Origin: Serinus canaria
Taxonomy: Eukaryota > Chordata > Aves > Passeriformes > Fringillidae
Assembly: GCF_022539315.1 (NCBI RefSeq)
Contig: NC_066316.1
Span: 99,628,179-99,692,178 of the forward strand
Reading direction: 5' to 3'
DNA: 64,000 nt
The notes under the pieces were generated by a model. That model saw nothing but the letters and a program-made list of their open reading frames with translations. It had not been told where the DNA came from and made no database searches. Shown here one piece after another: positions 12,130-25,268 of the stretch. The position numbers and the translations under genes were made by a program. Each line of letters begins with the position of its first letter. Position 1 is the first letter of the stretch.

Positions 12130-12900
12130 GCAAAGAACAAAGGGGCACCTGTCATGAGCCCCAAGCGAAGGAAACAGACAGTGCTCGAGGAATTAAAATG
12201 AGATTTCTTTCCACCCCAGGTCGAGGGCTGTGAGCAGAGCGCTGTAGGAAGAACTGGGGCTGCTCTGAGCCAGGGTGGAGGGCAGGAGGAGAGGGAGGGA
12301 AATGTGCGGCGTCACTTTCAAACAAGGGCTGCCGGTGAAAGGGTGGGGATGGCTCCAGATAAGCTTCCTGATCCACTTCCACTGAGACCCTGGAAACAAT
12401 GGGGTGGCAGAGGCATTTGCAGGCAATGGGACACGTACATCAGACTACACCCCTTCCTCTCGGATGGGGTTTTGGCCGCGCTCATCCGGACAGCCCCGAG
12501 CCTGGGACCGCCGGACCGTCGGGCTGGTGTCCGGAGCACAATGCAACATCCAACCCTGGAATCACAGCCCTGGGAAAGCAAGCCAGCTAAAATCCTTCCA
12601 GCTATGTCACACAGAGAGCTGTCCCCTCCCTCCACTCAGTCTCACAGGTCTGCAGTACCAGGCTGTGGTCCTGCCCGTAATCGTATCAGATCAGCCCAAA
12701 CTGGAGGCTGCTTTGGTCTCTAGAGAGGTTTTGTTTGCTTGTTTTTAATATTCATGTCACAGGATTTGGATTCCAGGCAAGACTACAGGGGGAAGTGGCT
12801 GGTGCTGTGCTCTCTGTAGGAGCACCCAGGACACTGTGCAGTCACCGCAGCCCAGCGCACCTCGCCAGCCAGCCCAGGGTATTTCCACCTACCTTGGATA
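12130..12900. other. Locally GC-rich stretch with CpG cluster
   Basis: GC content rises sharply above the flanks, and overlapping open frames of 60-139 codons appear on both strands, as expected from fewer stop codons in GC-rich DNA. The longest (12304-12723, +) resembles no known protein. CpG dinucleotides, rare elsewhere, concentrate at 12461-12533. It may be a small unmethylated regulatory element, a promoter of an unannotated non-coding RNA, or a remnant of a GC-rich repeat. I cannot choose between these from sequence alone. Confidence 0.5.
12461..12535. promoter_or_regulatory. CpG micro-cluster with inverted repeat (candidate regulatory site)
   Basis: Ten CpG dinucleotides fall within 73 bases, against a background with almost none. 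TCCGGACA-GCCC (12485-12496) pairs with GGGCTGGTGTCCGGA (12521-12535), with an 8-bp perfect outer stem, a 3-base bulge and a 4-bp inner stem. The loop is itself CpG-rich (accgccggaccgtc). A regulatory role is inferred from CpG retention only; no core promoter or transcript is visible. Confidence 0.35.
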
Positions 12901-13564
12901 TTCATGATTGCAGTCTGGAGGGAAAACGATGCCTTGCAGCTGACGGGTGGTTATCCTACTTCAAGCTCTGTTTTCCAGGCAAAACTGTCTTGGTTGGGCA
13001 GTTTTAACACTTTCTGGTAGGTAGTAGTAGGGATATTGTCAGCTATGGCTGCAGCATTTACATACTCCAAAACTTACATTTAAAACTGCATCCATCTCAA
13101 AATAAAAAGAGCAAGAACAGCAAGAACTGTATTAGAAAAGTCTTCCACCAGACAAGACTGATATTTCTAAAGGGGTTTTATACTTGCAGAGAAAGTTATT
13201 GCAGTTTCTTTTTTCGCTTGAAAGCAGAAAATTTTGAAATGGAAATGGCAAGGAGAAAAAAGATCTAAATATGACTGCCTTTTCTTTCATTATTTTTTCC
13301 AATATGTGCTGCAGTTCCTCCAAAATGCCATTAATATAATATAAAGGTAGACTGAATTAAAATCTAGAGCAAAATGTCACAGGTAGCCAAATTTAAGCTC
13401 TGACAACTTCTCTAAATATGTGGTATAACAGGGGTGTTCATTAACAGTGAACTTCACAGATTTGTCAAATGAAAATTAAACTAAACTAAACTAAAATATT
13501 GATTTTGTCATTCTGATTCCACTGGCATCTCTCAGACAAAACAACTGTCACCTCAAAACACGTA

Positions 13565-13577
13565 TACACACACACAC

Positions 13578-13634
<57 letters not shown>

Positions 13635-13656
13635 AACACACACCAACACACACACA
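13565..13656. repeat. (CA)n dinucleotide microsatellite
   Basis: About 92 bases of nearly pure CA, with one CG interruption near 13582 and two 'ccaacaca' interruptions near the right end. Alternating purine-pyrimidine DNA of this length can adopt Z-DNA and is prone to length change by replication slippage. Confidence 0.98.
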
Positions 13657-16600
13657 TTTGAAGATTACTTTAAATTTTTAATTTCATTTTTCAGGTGAAG
13701 GTTCATAAATCCCCATGCAAATGGAAGTATTTTCCTCCTGCAAAACTCATGGTTATATTGTGGAAATCTCTTGACACTGGGCATTATGTGAGGGTTTACA
13801 CTGTTTTTATCCCCAGGCTTCATGACCAGGAAAGAACAATTTAGGGAAGTATCACTATATTGTTCTTATATACTTGCCTGGTCAGGGGCTAGGGAACTGG
13901 TTGGCCCCAGCCCATGGCCATCCTTTTGCCAGCTGACCTCTAAAGAACTGTTCTCTCTGTATATACCAATCTTATTTTAGGTTCCATTTCAGTGTGCATT
14001 TTACTTTATAATGAGTGTAAAACCTGTGATTCTCACTGCTCCAGAATCCTTTGGGGATCAGCATGATTTTGGTCTTTGTTTTCAGACCATCACAGTCATC
14101 TTCCTATGTCCTTACTCAAAACTAAAGTCTTGCATAGAAAATTACATTCTCATATGACCCAGCACTTATATCTATGGTAATTTTTGATGATACAAAGCTA
14201 GTAAAATATATAATCTTCATATTTTGGGACAAATTCCAAAGAATTATGCCTAATGTTACAAAGAAACTTTGGGCAAGTTTCAAGATAATTGGCCCTTTGC
14301 TGGAATTCTGACACTTTCTTCCAAGACATCAGAAAAGAAATATTGCAAAAGCCTGCTTTTCCAAGGATTACAAGAAAAGCTTCACAAATGTCTCAAGAGA
14401 CTGAAATAGAAAATAAAATTATGCTATATAAAAAGAGATGTAATTTTAAGATGGGCAATGCAAGTCAATATCACTCTTTCAATCATGGTCTTCAGACTGA
14501 CTTGGAAAAGAGCATTAACTCACCTAAGGAAGACAATCCTAAGGAAATCTTGTAGGAATGTCTGTCCATTACTGAGGCTAGCTGAATGCTAGTGCTGGTA
14601 TTTTTTCTATAAAAAAGGAAAAACAGAGGCATTCTAAGTGTCAAATCAGCCGTGTATCTTACCTTGACAGGCTGTGTGGAGGCCCTGTGGAAAAAGTCTT
14701 TAACATCTGTTGTGAAAGAGATTAGAGATACTTTGCAGATAATGTTTTTTTATGTGGCAAGTTGAATTTTATCATGAATGTATGAAGAGATTCAAATTAC
14801 AAATTGTGCAGTTTTGGAAGGATGAGCCCAAATGCAAACTGCTGCAAGAAAACAAAAAAACTCCTTAGGGCATTTGGTATGTAAATTATATTTGGGAGGT
14901 TGAAGATTATTTAACCTACATCTAGGAAAAGGAGTTAACAGAAACATGGAAGCAATACTTCACAGAACATTTCTGGACTCCAAAAGCCCTTCTTGAATTA
15001 ACTTAAGAAAATTCCAGTAGACGTCATAGATGTCAAATGGTCAAAGTCACATCCATTGGAACGGAAGATCTGCATGTAAGCAGGGAAAAAGGAAATTTCA
15101 AAACATGTCCAAAGAACTTCCACAGCAGACATAAAGCCTCACAGAGACCTTTTATTTGCCATTTAGAACTGTTCTGCCAAGGCAGAAGCAAAACCTGGAG
15201 CCTCAACCAAAGCAAAATTCATCTCTGGGAAGCTCTGTCCAGCTGGGGAGAATAACTGACATTACAACACAGACAAGTTCAACATCAAATGTGATCAGCA
15301 CTCCTCAAGTTCATGAAGCAGAAACTTGGAAAGGAGTTATGAGTCTATCGATTCTACTCTGTAAACCTATTTCCATATTCTGTAACCTGTTGTTTGACCT
15401 TTATATTAGTAGTAGAAATCAGCACATTTAACCTTTAGCCTTAACTTGCAGTAACCATGAAACGACACCCAGAGACTACCCTGTTCTAGGAGGAGAGCAG
15501 AAAGAAGTTTATGAAGCCTCCTCAATTAACCTGACCTCAGGTCTGTGCTTCAAATCACATCAAGCAGGGATCTGACCCTGGCCTCAGGGAAGCACTCAAA
15601 TCACTGGGCTACTGTGGACTAGCCAGGTTGGAAAAGAAACCTCAAGAAAGCTCTTCTTAGAGCAAAGAAATAATTATAAATATTTGTCAAAACAAATGGC
15701 CACAAAAGGTTTCAGTTTCAACTCATCAGCATTTTTTGGAATGAAAACAAATTTTGTGGCAATTTCCTACCCATCTCTATCTGCCTTTCCTATCATAGGT
15801 GCAGATTAAAACGAGGCAGAAAGCATTTCTGAGGAAAAGTCATCTACAGACAGATGGCTGAGCTGTGACCCAGATTCTCTCTACACCAGTGGAAACCTGA
15901 AATAACTCTATGGAGTACAGAGAGACAAAAACCACTCTGGTATCTCAGCTGTAACAGGACTGGCTGTTCAAGAGTCACAGCCTGAGTTCTCCATATTTCT
16001 CTACTCCTAATGCATTTTTCTTAAAAACTGTGTGGAGGAATCTTATGCCTCCCACACTATGCACACCACTGGGGAAGGCAAAGGAGGTGAAGATGTCAAT
16101 GGCAGAATCCATGCACATGCCTTGACAGTTTAAGTAGTTCTTTGAAATAGCATTTGTATTGAAAAGGCCTAGTTCAAAAAAAAATGTCTTTTTCTACTGA
16201 AGAGTCATCACTAAGTTCAGTATAATAAGCCAGGTATCAGTTTTATAGACATGCTATCTTAATTTAAGAAAATCAGTGATGACAAATTGTTATTCACAGA
16301 ACTTGATGATCTGACCAGCGTATTACAGCCTGTGGTCCACAGCAGAATGAATAGCATTTTCATTGACCTTAAACTAGCATGCTGTGAAGAACCTTAGCAC
16401 TGGGAAGATGGATTTAACATCACAGTAAAAGGGAATTATGCATATTTTTCTTGTGTATGAACTCTGCTTCTGCTCAGTGCACTGTGAAAAGCACTATCTA
16501 AACTGATAACAGATTCTTCTATTAAAATATTTTTTTATCTTTATCTGGTTTGGCAACCATTGATAACATTTGACATCCTTTGACTAACTGAGAAAAAAAA

Positions 16601-19600
16601 ACCAAAAAAAAAGATCAAGAGCCCTCCACTGGTCTAGTTACCAAATTTAAGCTATAAAAACCCACTAGGGCAACAAAACTATTCATCCTCCTGATTCCTT
16701 GCCAGTCTGCCTAAATGATGGCTTTTGCAGTTCATAAAACAAAGGAAGCACATTTCTGTTGTTGCATCCAAGTTGCCTTAACATCTGTGGCTGAGATTGT
16801 CCCAGTCCTTGGCAGTTTATCACCTACTGCCTACATATTGTTCCTGCTAGGTGCAGCCCCAAGTTTAGATAAATTTCCAGCTGGATCGGACTCCATGTGA
16901 AACATTTCCTGAAGAAAATCTGATCCCCTTTTTTTATTCTCTGTTGTGTGAGGGGTCTAGGTTAAGGTTCTTTCTGCCTTTGAGGTACCCCCATATGGAA
17001 AAGTGCATTTTTGTTCAAGAGGTGTAGGAAAGCTGGGTGATGAGAACACTTTTTCAGTAGGTTCTTTTTAAGTTTATTCGCCTCAGGTTGAACAGCAAAA
17101 TATTCATTACAGCAAAAGACCCTGGATAGTGACAAAAGGACTCAGAAATTATCTTGTAAGGACAGCCATAGGAAGACAAAGTCTGACTGTCAGCTCTGGA
17201 CCCTATAGAACATGTAAGTTCTGGGAGGGTAACTCAGTTCCAAATTTTGATGGCTCAAATGTCTACATTTGAACCTGTTTCTAAACTCCTGATGAAATCA
17301 ATACCGTTTAGAGAGAAATTTCAGTCCCCCTGAAGCAGACACCTATCCTGGTAAGCTGAAGACCAATTTAGACTTTGCTGTGTATAACCCAATCTGAGAC
17401 AGTGAGTAAGCTCACCTGCAGAAAGTCTCTGTGTCCTGATCTGTATGTGCAGCCTCTCAAATGACTGCCCTGGTTCTTCTCACCTTGTGGTGAAAGAGGA
17501 GCTTCCACCACTTGCTCCTCTTTGTGCATTTGTGGGGACCAGCACGGTGTGAAGGATCAGTCAACACCTTCCCAACTAGGTTGGAAAGCAAAATCAGAGA
17601 CCAGCACCCCAATTCATGGATCTTGAGGAGGCCTCAGCTGCAGGGAGTCTCAAAGTTATTAGAATTTTGGGGGAAGTGAGAAACGGTTGAAATTGAGAAT
17701 AGCTGAGACTAGATCTTCTGCAGTTTGCATTGCTAAGGAGAGGAGAGGAGAAGGGAATGGAGATGTCAGCTGACCAGAACATGTAACAGTTTGTTGTGCA
17801 ACCAGACTTTTCAAGTGCAATCTTCTGAGGTAAAAACCCAGCAATGTTAGATTTTCCTATACATTTCTCTCCTGATAGGATTTTTATTATTTGGTCACAT
17901 TTGCTGCATTTTACTGTTCCTTATAAAATCTTTAATCCTTGATGAGATATTTTAAATTATAAATACTACATTTAAAAGAAAATTAGTCTGTTTTATTAAA
18001 TAGTCCCAAAACCATTTAAATTATTTTGTGCTTTCTTACAGCATCCTTCAGCAATACATGCCCTCTCGAAATAAATTAATAAAATTCTTAAGATCTATCA
18101 GTATCTATTTATGATCTCTGATTTGCTTCTGATTGTGCAACTATTTGCAGCAATCCCTCAAAACAAAGCTCTGCTCCCCATTGGATCTTGCACTGTCACA
18201 TATTTTTTTTTTAATGCGTGTTGCCAAGTAAATACTTTATTAATAGAATGCATGTATTTCTTTTCTCATAAAAAATTGCTATCAAGGAAGGACACAAAGT
18301 AAATAATTTAACTTGCTTTATTGTACAGCTTTTGTGTGTGTATTTGGATGCATGTTTCATACAGTAGACTGTAAAACAAAATTCAGTGTGTGGTAAATGT
18401 ATAAACTCTTATAGACACACAGAATAGTAAAAAAGTTGATAAATCAGAAATAGAATTACTGTCCTAGTAACATTTCTTAATAACCAAGATGAAGGTCTGT
18501 TTTCTGCTGGGCTTGCTGGACTTTCAACAGAAAGTGCTAACTCTGGACTAAGGCCTTAAACCCTTTTTGATTCTCTCTGTAGAGGCAGAGAAGAAAAAAG
18601 TCACTCCCACAACAAGGCTCTTGGGAAAGTGTCAACTGATATCATTTGGGGACAGTGTCTTAAGTCAGGGATTTTGGCAGCATTAAAACCAAAAATTAGG
18701 CCTGGTAATGATATCAATGTTTTCAGGAAGCCTGTTACACAGGCTTAACCAAGGTATAGTCCAGTCCAGTTAACACAGAGTCTGCTGCAAATCTGCTCAC
18801 TTTAGCTGTCTGAACATCACTCAGGGAGACATCAGAATGATTTCAAAAAGCTCCCCAGGAGAACACCTGCAATCTGTGGGAAGAGGGAACACCTGTTCCA
18901 CTGTGCTTACCAAGAGCGGAAGTCAGCGTCTTTCGGTGTGAAAAAACCCTTTCTTCAGATCAAAAGCAGAGCAGAAAGACAGTAACTTATTTGTGTGGAG
19001 CTAACATCAGCACTGAGATAGAAGCAGCATGCTTGGAAGCATTTGCACTGAAAACACCAAACCCAACCCATTTGAAAACACCCCTGAAATGCAGGCTTCT
19101 ACAATGATTTCAATAGAGCCTTTGTAGTATTACAAAGAAAGAAATAGACTTCAAGTATAAAATTGGGTTTAGCACACAGAAAGTAATTTACTTCTTATTT
19201 TTACTGTCTTCTGAACTCCCACCCCCTTTCTTTTTTCAGCCATTCACATAGTAAAATAACTCTAGTCTTATTCATGCAGAGTGCAAAATGACACACATTT
19301 GAAACAGAAAGGATGGGTTCTTTCCCAAGGGTCTTACATTAGAGAGTCACCCTTTTCACATCTAAAATCAAGCTGCTTCTGATGAGAAATGCTGCAACTC
19401 AGGTTAAGCAGCATGTGAAGTCCCATAGAAGTGTTTATTAGAACTGGCTCATTCAAATTCTCATGGTACCTTGCATCATATATAAGCTCTCCTTGTAGAT
19501 GTTTTCCCTGAGATAAAACTAGCTAAGGAAGCTAAAAATAACTGGAGTCATTACAAGGCAGTGTAAGTTTTCAGGTGCATAACTTTTTTCTCCTCAAACT

Positions 19601-20545
19601 AATATGTCCCCAGACCAGTCATTTGCCACCTGGTGACCTTTTTATCACAAGAATTTGCATAAGACTAAATTTAAAGTTCCTTACCTATAAAATCATGACA
19701 AGTTTTCAGAGACCTCTATTCTCCTTCTTTGTGTTGAGTTGAAAGGTGATTTCTTGCTCAAAGGAACAATGAGGTTGAAGAATGTTCTACGATGGAGGAC
19801 AGTAAAATTTAGCACTTTCATTTATTTTCCCTTCTTTTTTAAACCTATCTGCTGGACTCTTCTGTACTTGAAGAGAAGGAGGAGAAACAGATTATGACCA
19901 TAAATTTATTTAATTGTCTGCACAGGTTGAACTAACCTTTAAAAATTAAACATTATAAACTTCCAAGATTTTTAAGAACACTTTGACAAAACAAGACAGG
20001 AGAAGAATCTATAGCTCTTTAAAGGGAACAGTCTAGCTTTTTACAAGAAATAATAATGGTAGTTTCAAATAGAACTGGTATAGAAATGAGGAGAATTATG
20101 TATAATGGATTTACCATGTGAGCAGCAAAGTACCCTGAAACAGAGAAAATATTCACAGTAAGTAGTTTAACAGATAAGCTCTTAATTAAAAAGTGGTGAT
20201 TCCAGTTACCTGTGAAAATGAAATACTCTATTTAACATATGTTATGCAATAAGTCAACAGTTGAAATGTGCTGTTTCTTCATCAGTTATTACAGTCAGTA
20301 TATTTTTAACTGTCCTTAGTATCTGAATGGCTAATGTTTAACTAACTCTTTCACTCTGGGAGGTCCCAGATACTTCCAACAAAAGCTAGTAAATGCAAGC
20401 TGGATTTCACATTTCAGCTTGGCCTCACCTATTTAACATCTCAAATCTCATATGCAATATTTTCCAGTAAAAGTCTGCATTTTACATGCATACAAAATTG
20501 CATAAATATCCAAGTATATCTGAATCATTATTTTACCAGCATAGT
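13657..20545. other. Unique AT-rich non-coding DNA
   Basis: About seven kilobases with no gene, RNA or recognised mobile element. Open frames reach about 91 codons and look random. There is a short GGAGA purine patch near 17740-17755. The stretch resembles an intron or gene desert. Confidence 0.55.
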
Positions 20546-20590
20546 TAAACAAAACAAACCAAAACAACAAAACAAAACAAAACAAAACAG
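20546..20590. repeat. (AAAAC)n-type simple repeat
   Basis: An A-rich run built of AAAAC and AAAC units with minor interruptions, ending before 'gcccaggtg'. It could be a decayed poly(A) tail of a retroposed sequence, but no parent sequence is recognisable on its left. Confidence 0.9.
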
Positions 20591-23500
20591 CCCAGGTGTT
20601 AGTACTGTGTATTCAGGGAGCATTGATGGAACTGACCAATCCTAAAAGAAAAGTTCTTTCGGATTGTTAATGTTTGCAAAAATTCTGCCATTTTTAGATT
20701 CCCTTTTGAATATATTTGGGGCAGATGTGACAAGGCAGAAGAAAAGAAAAAGGCTAGAATATTTTTATATTATTGTATGTTAAGGGTTTTCTTCAATATT
20801 ATAAAGAGACCTCTGCTGTTCTTGCTAGCTGTATTGTCAGCTTACTATGTCACTATATTTTTGATGCCTTCAGTCGATTTACACTTGAGCTCCTCTTTAT
20901 TTGAGGCTAGTACAGCACTGTCTGTGTCCCCCATAAACAGAAAAGTATTATGAGGAGCTCAGGTCCAATGTCTCCACTTTGTCTCCTTGTATGGAGGTAC
21001 TCAGTCTGTGGCTGAACTGCCTTTTTAGCACATGAATGAGGTGAAAACTCGTGCTTCTGCAGCCCAAAGCAAAGTGTTTACTCTTCTACTCAAGATATAT
21101 TGAAGAAGTGAAAATAGTCCTGCAGCCTGTGTCCTGCAAATTTATGTCCTACAAATTGCATGTTGGGCTCTCCTCATAGCACAGGGAGAAAGTTGCTTAA
21201 TTCCTGGAGGGTCTTTGAAAGCAGCTGCTTGTGCACTGCACCCTGTGCCCTTGGCAGGTCAGATGATGCTCTCACAGGGCTTGCAGAGCTCAAAAAGAGG
21301 AATCCTTACACTGAATCCAGTCAAGTTGTCCTCTAACTCAGCACCTGATCCCAGGAGGTGGAGAGTCCTGGTTGACCTGCCCTTGGCTGCAGCCAAAGTT
21401 GGGACAGCTGGGACAGTGCAGGAGGAGGAAGAATCCCAGCTCTGTTGAGCCCTGCTGGGACAGTATCTAAAGGCTCCTGGGATACCTTCAGGGTGGGCTG
21501 CTATAAAGGATGTGCTGCCCATTGTTGAATTTTGTTTTAAGTCATTCAACATTTGTTTCCTCTAATTCTATATTTTTTATTTTGGTATCCTGACTCTCCT
21601 TTTCCTACCTTCCCTCTGTGAGAAAGCTGTATTCTTTCCACAAATCTCATTACAATTTGTATCAGGCTACTGCTTCGCCCTGCTCTTCATGCATCAACCT
21701 ACCACTAAGAGAATCCATGAACCAGGACTTGAAATATTTCCAGGGAGTTCATCCAGGGTACATCAAATCTACCATCTTCTCTGAATCATCTTTTCAAAGC
21801 TCAGATCCCCACATATGATTCACAAACAGAAGATACCTAAGAAGAGCTTTTAGCAAATTAGCTTATTACTTCCATCCCTCTTCTTCCTAAGCATTTGAGT
21901 TATCTGCCCAGATGGCTGTTCACTGAGTCACATTCCTCCCTCACCATTGTGTTTATCAACTATTTAGGTTGCAATGGAAAATCCTTTAAGCATGACCTTG
22001 TCTCCTGAGGCCCTAATTCAGCAGCACATTTCAGTATGCATCAGCACGCAGCCTCATTCCGAGAAACGCCATCCATTTCCCTGATAACTGCTGCACACCT
22101 AGAACAAGCAGCTGGCTGAAATGGGACCAAGGTATCTCCTGTAGTCACAAGTAATATTTTCAAGCCAAGCAAAACCAGAACCATTTAAAAGAATATTGGG
22201 TCATGAAAGATACAATTTGCTGTTGTGGGAAATTTATACAGATATATGAATGGCTGCCTGTAATTAAATTTTATTCCCTTACTGTAGACTTAGGCAGGAA
22301 TGATTCAGGATGACTTTCAGTACTTATTCAGTATGACTTTCAGTATTTATTGTAATGTCATGGAAAACCAGAAGAGTTTTATGAAAAAATAAACCCAAAT
22401 ACAACCTAATCTAAATATTTCAGGAGGTTGACTATTTCCAGGTTCAGTTTTTTCAGTTAAATGGCAAAAGAGAGAAGGATAAAGCAAAACAATACAAAAT
22501 CATGGCCTTCAGCTTTGATTTGTCTATCTAAATCCATCTTGTCCCAGAAACACAGCATTCAAGCCAGAACAATTCTGCTGAAAATGCAGAGAACAAAATA
22601 AACTTGCACAAATGAAACAAAAAAAACCCCTTGTATCACTGAACATAGAATCATCTTCATTTCTTGCTGTCAGCAGATGGAGACACACAGGGTAGGTCTG
22701 AAAAACTCTGAAGTGCAGAACACTAGTAAATAATCTACAGAATTTAAAATTAAAAAAAAACCAAACAAAAAAAACCTCCCAAAGCAACAATATTATTTTA
22801 TTTCTGGCAGATTAGAGTACTTAGAGATGCAATGATGAAGATGAGACATGAAGCACTTTTACTACTGTAGAGTCCAGGTTTCTCTTTCACAAGGACAAAA
22901 TCAGGATCAGTGTGTAAAAACATCCTTACATAGATGGATGATTTAGCTTTTAACTAGAAGAAGAGAAATGAATTTTAATTTTAACTGTGGTTTCTCCTTT
23001 ACATAGGTTTTAATCCATATGTAGGATTGAGGTAAGTCAGGCCCTCTAAAGATGAGAGATTTCTTGTCATTGGTGTCTCCAAGCAGGAGCAAACCTCTCA
23101 TAGCCTCCTGAGGATAATTTGTAAACCTTGGTACACACCAAAACACCTACAAAAATAAGTAATCTTCTGCTAGTTCTTTCATAAGAAATGCAAATTTCTA
23201 AACCAAGAAACCTTAAGACTGTAGTGAGCAGACATTCCTTTGTGGCAGCAGCTCTGGCTACAGAGAGCGGCACACACAGTCCTTGACTGGGTCTTTAATA
23301 AAAACTGTATGCACTACATAGAGTTTATATTCACTTCTTCTGTCACATACTGTTTGACCTTTTTATCAAGCATCTAGTGGTTGGTAAAAATGGTTTCTTC
23401 AGGAAAAGTGTGTTGACAGTACAACATTAGGTGTAGAACAGGAATGGGAACAAAATGAAAATGTAGGTATCTGCACAGTGGGGTAACTTTGATCCCTTTT

Positions 23501-25150
23501 AATAAAATACCCATTATGCAGGCTCTGCTTGCAGAATGGGATAAACAAAGTGAAGTCTGGTGAGGCAGTGGATAAAAATTCATCACAAGCTCTTAGTACA
23601 ATACAGTGACAAGTATAATTAATAGGACTGTGTAATGTCCTGAATAATGAAAGAAGGAGAAAGAACTAGGATTAGAAGGACAAGTACAGGAATGCAAAAC
23701 ACAGCTCTAGTGTCCTTGCTTATAGGCATGAGATTTTTGTCACTGCTCAAATAAAAACAAACAAAAAAACAACTAAAAAAATGCAGATCAAAACAATGAT
23801 TAAACAACCATTGACACTTTGGTACAGATATGACCAGTCCTGGTTTCAAGTATGAAGTAAGCCTATATATCACTTCTCTATGTTTCAGCTAGCCTTGCTT
23901 TAAAAGACTGCAGGCTAAAAAGTGCTCTGAAAGCTGAAGAAGATATAAAGGAGAGCCACAAAGGCAATGGCTCCAGTGGTGAGAGATTCAGCACAACAGT
24001 AGTGGGTCAGTAGATCAAAGGAGTTCTTGCTACTGTCACTATCTCTGTCATAATCTACTCAGGACTAAATTCAAGAGTTCCTAAATTATCCTTAACTGTC
24101 ATGTGTTTTGAAGGTGTCTGAAGGATTAGTCTGAGCCTGATGTCCCCATAAGGAGGTGGAATATATTTCATCTGCAACTGGAGCAGAACTTCCTCTTAAA
24201 TTTGTTAATGAGTGACCTAGCTCACATCACCACTGCTCTGTGAACCAACAGAGCAAGCTCGATTGATTGGGGGGCTGCCTCCAAAAATGGCATGTTGCTC
24301 CTAACCTGAACAGCCAAAGTACATCAAGTACAGAGCAACTTGCCTTATATAAAGATTTTAACTGAGCTTTTCAAAATGAAGATGGAAAAAAGGCCAGACA
24401 TATTGTAGAATGGATATTTTGCTCCTAGAAAGCTAAATAATGAAATATTCTTTAATCTATTCAGCAAAAGGCTTGATTATAGCCAGAGACTACAAGTCTA
24501 ATCATGATGAATACAAATTTAAAACAAATGAAGTCTTTTTTCATAATCATCACTGTTAAAACAAAATATTTGATCCCTTTGTATTTATCTCAAGTAGCAT
24601 TAGCCATCTGATAAAAAGATCCATAAATTTTGTCATGTTTAGAGGTGCATAAGATGAAGTACACAGCAGTGTCTGCATTGATACTGGATTTGACTAGACT
24701 CCCTTTCACTGCCTAGGGGGAAACAAGTTCAATTTCCACATGATGCAAAGTAAAAATATTCTGGAGGATGTAACCATGAAAGTCTGTCTTTTGTTTGGCC
24801 TGTTAGAGACCTAAAGGCTTGAAGTAGCCTCTCAGAGTAAGGAAGTCAGACCAGAAGACCTTTATTTGTTCTAACACTGGTCCTATTTACAAATGATTCA
24901 CATAAAAGACTGCAAGTGACTGCAGTGAAAGGTAAAGATCTTTCTGGAAGACAGAAAATACAAACCAATGACACCTTCTGCTTTAGACAAAGGCATCAGC
25001 AAAATTAGTACCTCTTCTGTAAGCAGCACCTAAATATCCTTAAAAGCCTTGTTCTGACATTTCATTTTTTAAATTTCAATGGGAAGCTAAAGAGGCTTCA
25101 AAGCCAACACAAGATTTGACTACTGAAGATCTTTGGGGTTTAAGTTTTGC
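20591..25150. other. Unique non-coding DNA
   Basis: No gene or named element. A modestly GC-richer patch lies at about 21200-21500, with overlapping open frames on both strands (77 and 97 codons) that match nothing known. A 23-bp tandem duplication lies at 22303-22348 and an A-rich run near 22746-22775. Confidence 0.55.
22303..22348 (+). repeat. 23-bp tandem duplication, two copies
   Basis: The unit 'attcaggatgactttcag' plus five bases (22303-22325) is repeated immediately at 22326-22348, with two base differences (g to t and c to t). This is a recent-looking local duplication with no coding consequence visible. Confidence 0.9.
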
Positions 25151-25268
25151 CCTTTTTTTGTGTTTTGTTTGTTTGTTTGTTTGTTTGTTGTTTTGTTTGC
25201 TTATTTAGGGGGGGTTTTGTGGGGTTTAGTTGGTATTTTTTGGTTGGTTTTGTGGGGGTTTTTTGTCC
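25151..25268 (+). repeat. T/G-only low-complexity tract with (TTTG)n core
   Basis: The top strand is almost free of A and C for about 110 bases: a (TTTG)n run at about 25160-25190, then G-run/T-run alternation including ggggggg at about 25210 and ggggg near 25254. It is followed by an A-rich stretch at 25270-25287. Strand asymmetry is strong. Confidence 0.9.

Noticed and set aside
12304..12723. 139-codon open frame in the GC-rich stretch
   Set aside because: It overlaps other frames on both strands, has no recognised domain, and is expected where GC content lowers stop frequency.
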